Source: Desulfobacteraceae bacterium (GTDB lineage: Bacteria > Desulfobacterota > Desulfobacteria > Desulfobacterales > BuS5). From it: a DNA stretch of 14,958 nucleotides. The notes beneath the pieces are model-generated. The model was not told the origin of the DNA. It saw only the letters and a program-made list of their open reading frames with translations, and did not search any database. The position numbers were made by a program, and so were the translations under genes. Below, piece after piece: positions 14,566-14,958 of the stretch. Numbering within the stretch: position 1 is the stretch's first letter; the number at the start of each line of letters is the position of its first letter. The stretch is taken from NCBI GenBank assembly GCA_030592105.1, contig JAUVKE010000028.1, positions 1-14,958 on the forward strand, read 5' to 3'.

Positions 14566-14958
14566 ATGCCAAAAAACAGGAAACAATATCTCATAGAGCT
14601 TGATGGCGCTCTTTATTCCCATTCCGGCTCCCGGCTCCACCGGCTGGCAGATACAAAAAAACGTGCCGGGGACAAATGGTACATCACCGATATGCAGGAA
14701 TCTGTTTCCATGACCATGACAGTGGAGACGGAGCCCAGATATGCGGAGCTCATGGTCGCACGAAAACTGCGGGAATCAGGGGAATTTGATGAGCCTGTAT
14801 CGATTATAACCTTCTGGAAAAAAAAGCATGGTAAAAATATAGCAGATATTTTTTTTTCAGCTGTTCCCACACGTATTTTTAACCAGTATATGGACAGACT
14901 AAAGGCTAATGATGATCATGCACTTTTTTTCCCCATATATTCGGTCCTTTTCCATAAT
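14566..14958 (+). CDS. Pilus-locus protein of unknown family, N-terminal 131 codons, cut by window edge
   Basis: The frame opens with an ATG 6 nt after the preceding stop and stays open to the window end. The product begins MPKNRKQYLIELDGALYSHS. A soluble-looking segment follows: ETEPRYAELMVARKLRESGE, then FDEPVSIITFWKKKHGKN and FSAVPTRIFNQYMDRLK. No signal peptide or membrane helix is visible in this part. Tight spacing points to co-transcription with the prepilin and PilO-like genes and to a role in the same machine. It might be a PilM/GspL-type cytoplasmic platform protein, because the AVPTRIFNQYMDRLKA-like part recalls the actin-like fold segment, but the usual GIDIGSSS opening is absent. 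No strong Shine-Dalgarno is visible; coupling to the upstream stop is likely. Confidence 0.65.
   Translation, partial: MPKNRKQYLIELDGALYSHSGSRLHRLADTKKRAGDKWYITDMQESVSMTMTVETEPRYAELMVARKLRESGEFDEPVSIITFWKKKHGKNIADIFFSAVPTRIFNQYMDRLKANDDHALFFPIYSVLFHN

Overview
The window looks like a chromosomal segment of an AT-rich Gram-negative anaerobe. My best guess is a sulfate-reducing member of the Desulfobacterota (Desulfobacteraceae-like). This rests on the gene mix (heptosyltransferase, lone FAD/GlcD-type oxidase, MTA phosphorylase, M42 peptidase, unusual type IV pilin locus) and on long intergenic spaces full of small palindromic elements; no marker gene proves it. All calls come from reading the sequence without database searches.

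Layout: (1) 1-837, minus strand: N-terminal part of a Kef-type (CPA2) cation/proton antiporter, cut by the window edge. (2) 1059-1508, minus: a stand-alone two-CBS-domain protein. (3) 1656-5677, minus: mnmA, mtaB and comM/yifB, read in that order. MnmA and MtaB both thiolate tRNA and their genes are separated by 2 nt; comM follows after a ~110-bp palindromic insertion. (4) 5678-6382: a 705-bp gene-free stretch made largely of miniature transposable elements. (5) 6383-8988, plus: a WaaF-like heptosyltransferase and a GlcD/D-lactate dehydrogenase-type flavoprotein, with another miniature element between them. (6) 9249-11349, minus: an M42 aminopeptidase and mtnP, again separated by a miniature element. 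(7) 11509-12449, minus: a compact three-gene operon of XRE regulator, small antitoxin-like protein and MazF/PemK-type toxin. (8) 12450-13355: about 900 bp with no convincing gene. (9) 13356-14958, plus: a type IV prepilin, a PilO/GspM-like bitopic membrane protein, and the start of a third protein of the same probable pilus locus, cut by the right edge.

The most notable result is a family of IS66-like miniature elements (TIR close to GTAACTATTCAGC, first four bases GTAA). Four copies carry perfect 8-bp target-site duplications that I could read directly: ATTATTTT at 5850-5917, ACTTTTAT at 6109-6303, ATTTGCAT at 7428-7552 and GATTGTCT at 10390-10457. One of these copies was itself split by a second, 160-bp palindromic element that sits exactly on a TA dinucleotide in its right terminal repeat and duplicates that TA. 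Removing the second element restores a perfect terminal repeat and reveals the 8-bp duplication of the first. The window therefore records two transposition events in order and at base resolution. No transposase gene is present here, so both families are non-autonomous.

Other points of interest are a textbook Shine-Dalgarno placed in front of an ATT codon in the PilO-like gene, a TTG start for mnmA, and an inverted repeat overlapping the ribosome binding site of the XRE gene that could be its autoregulatory operator.
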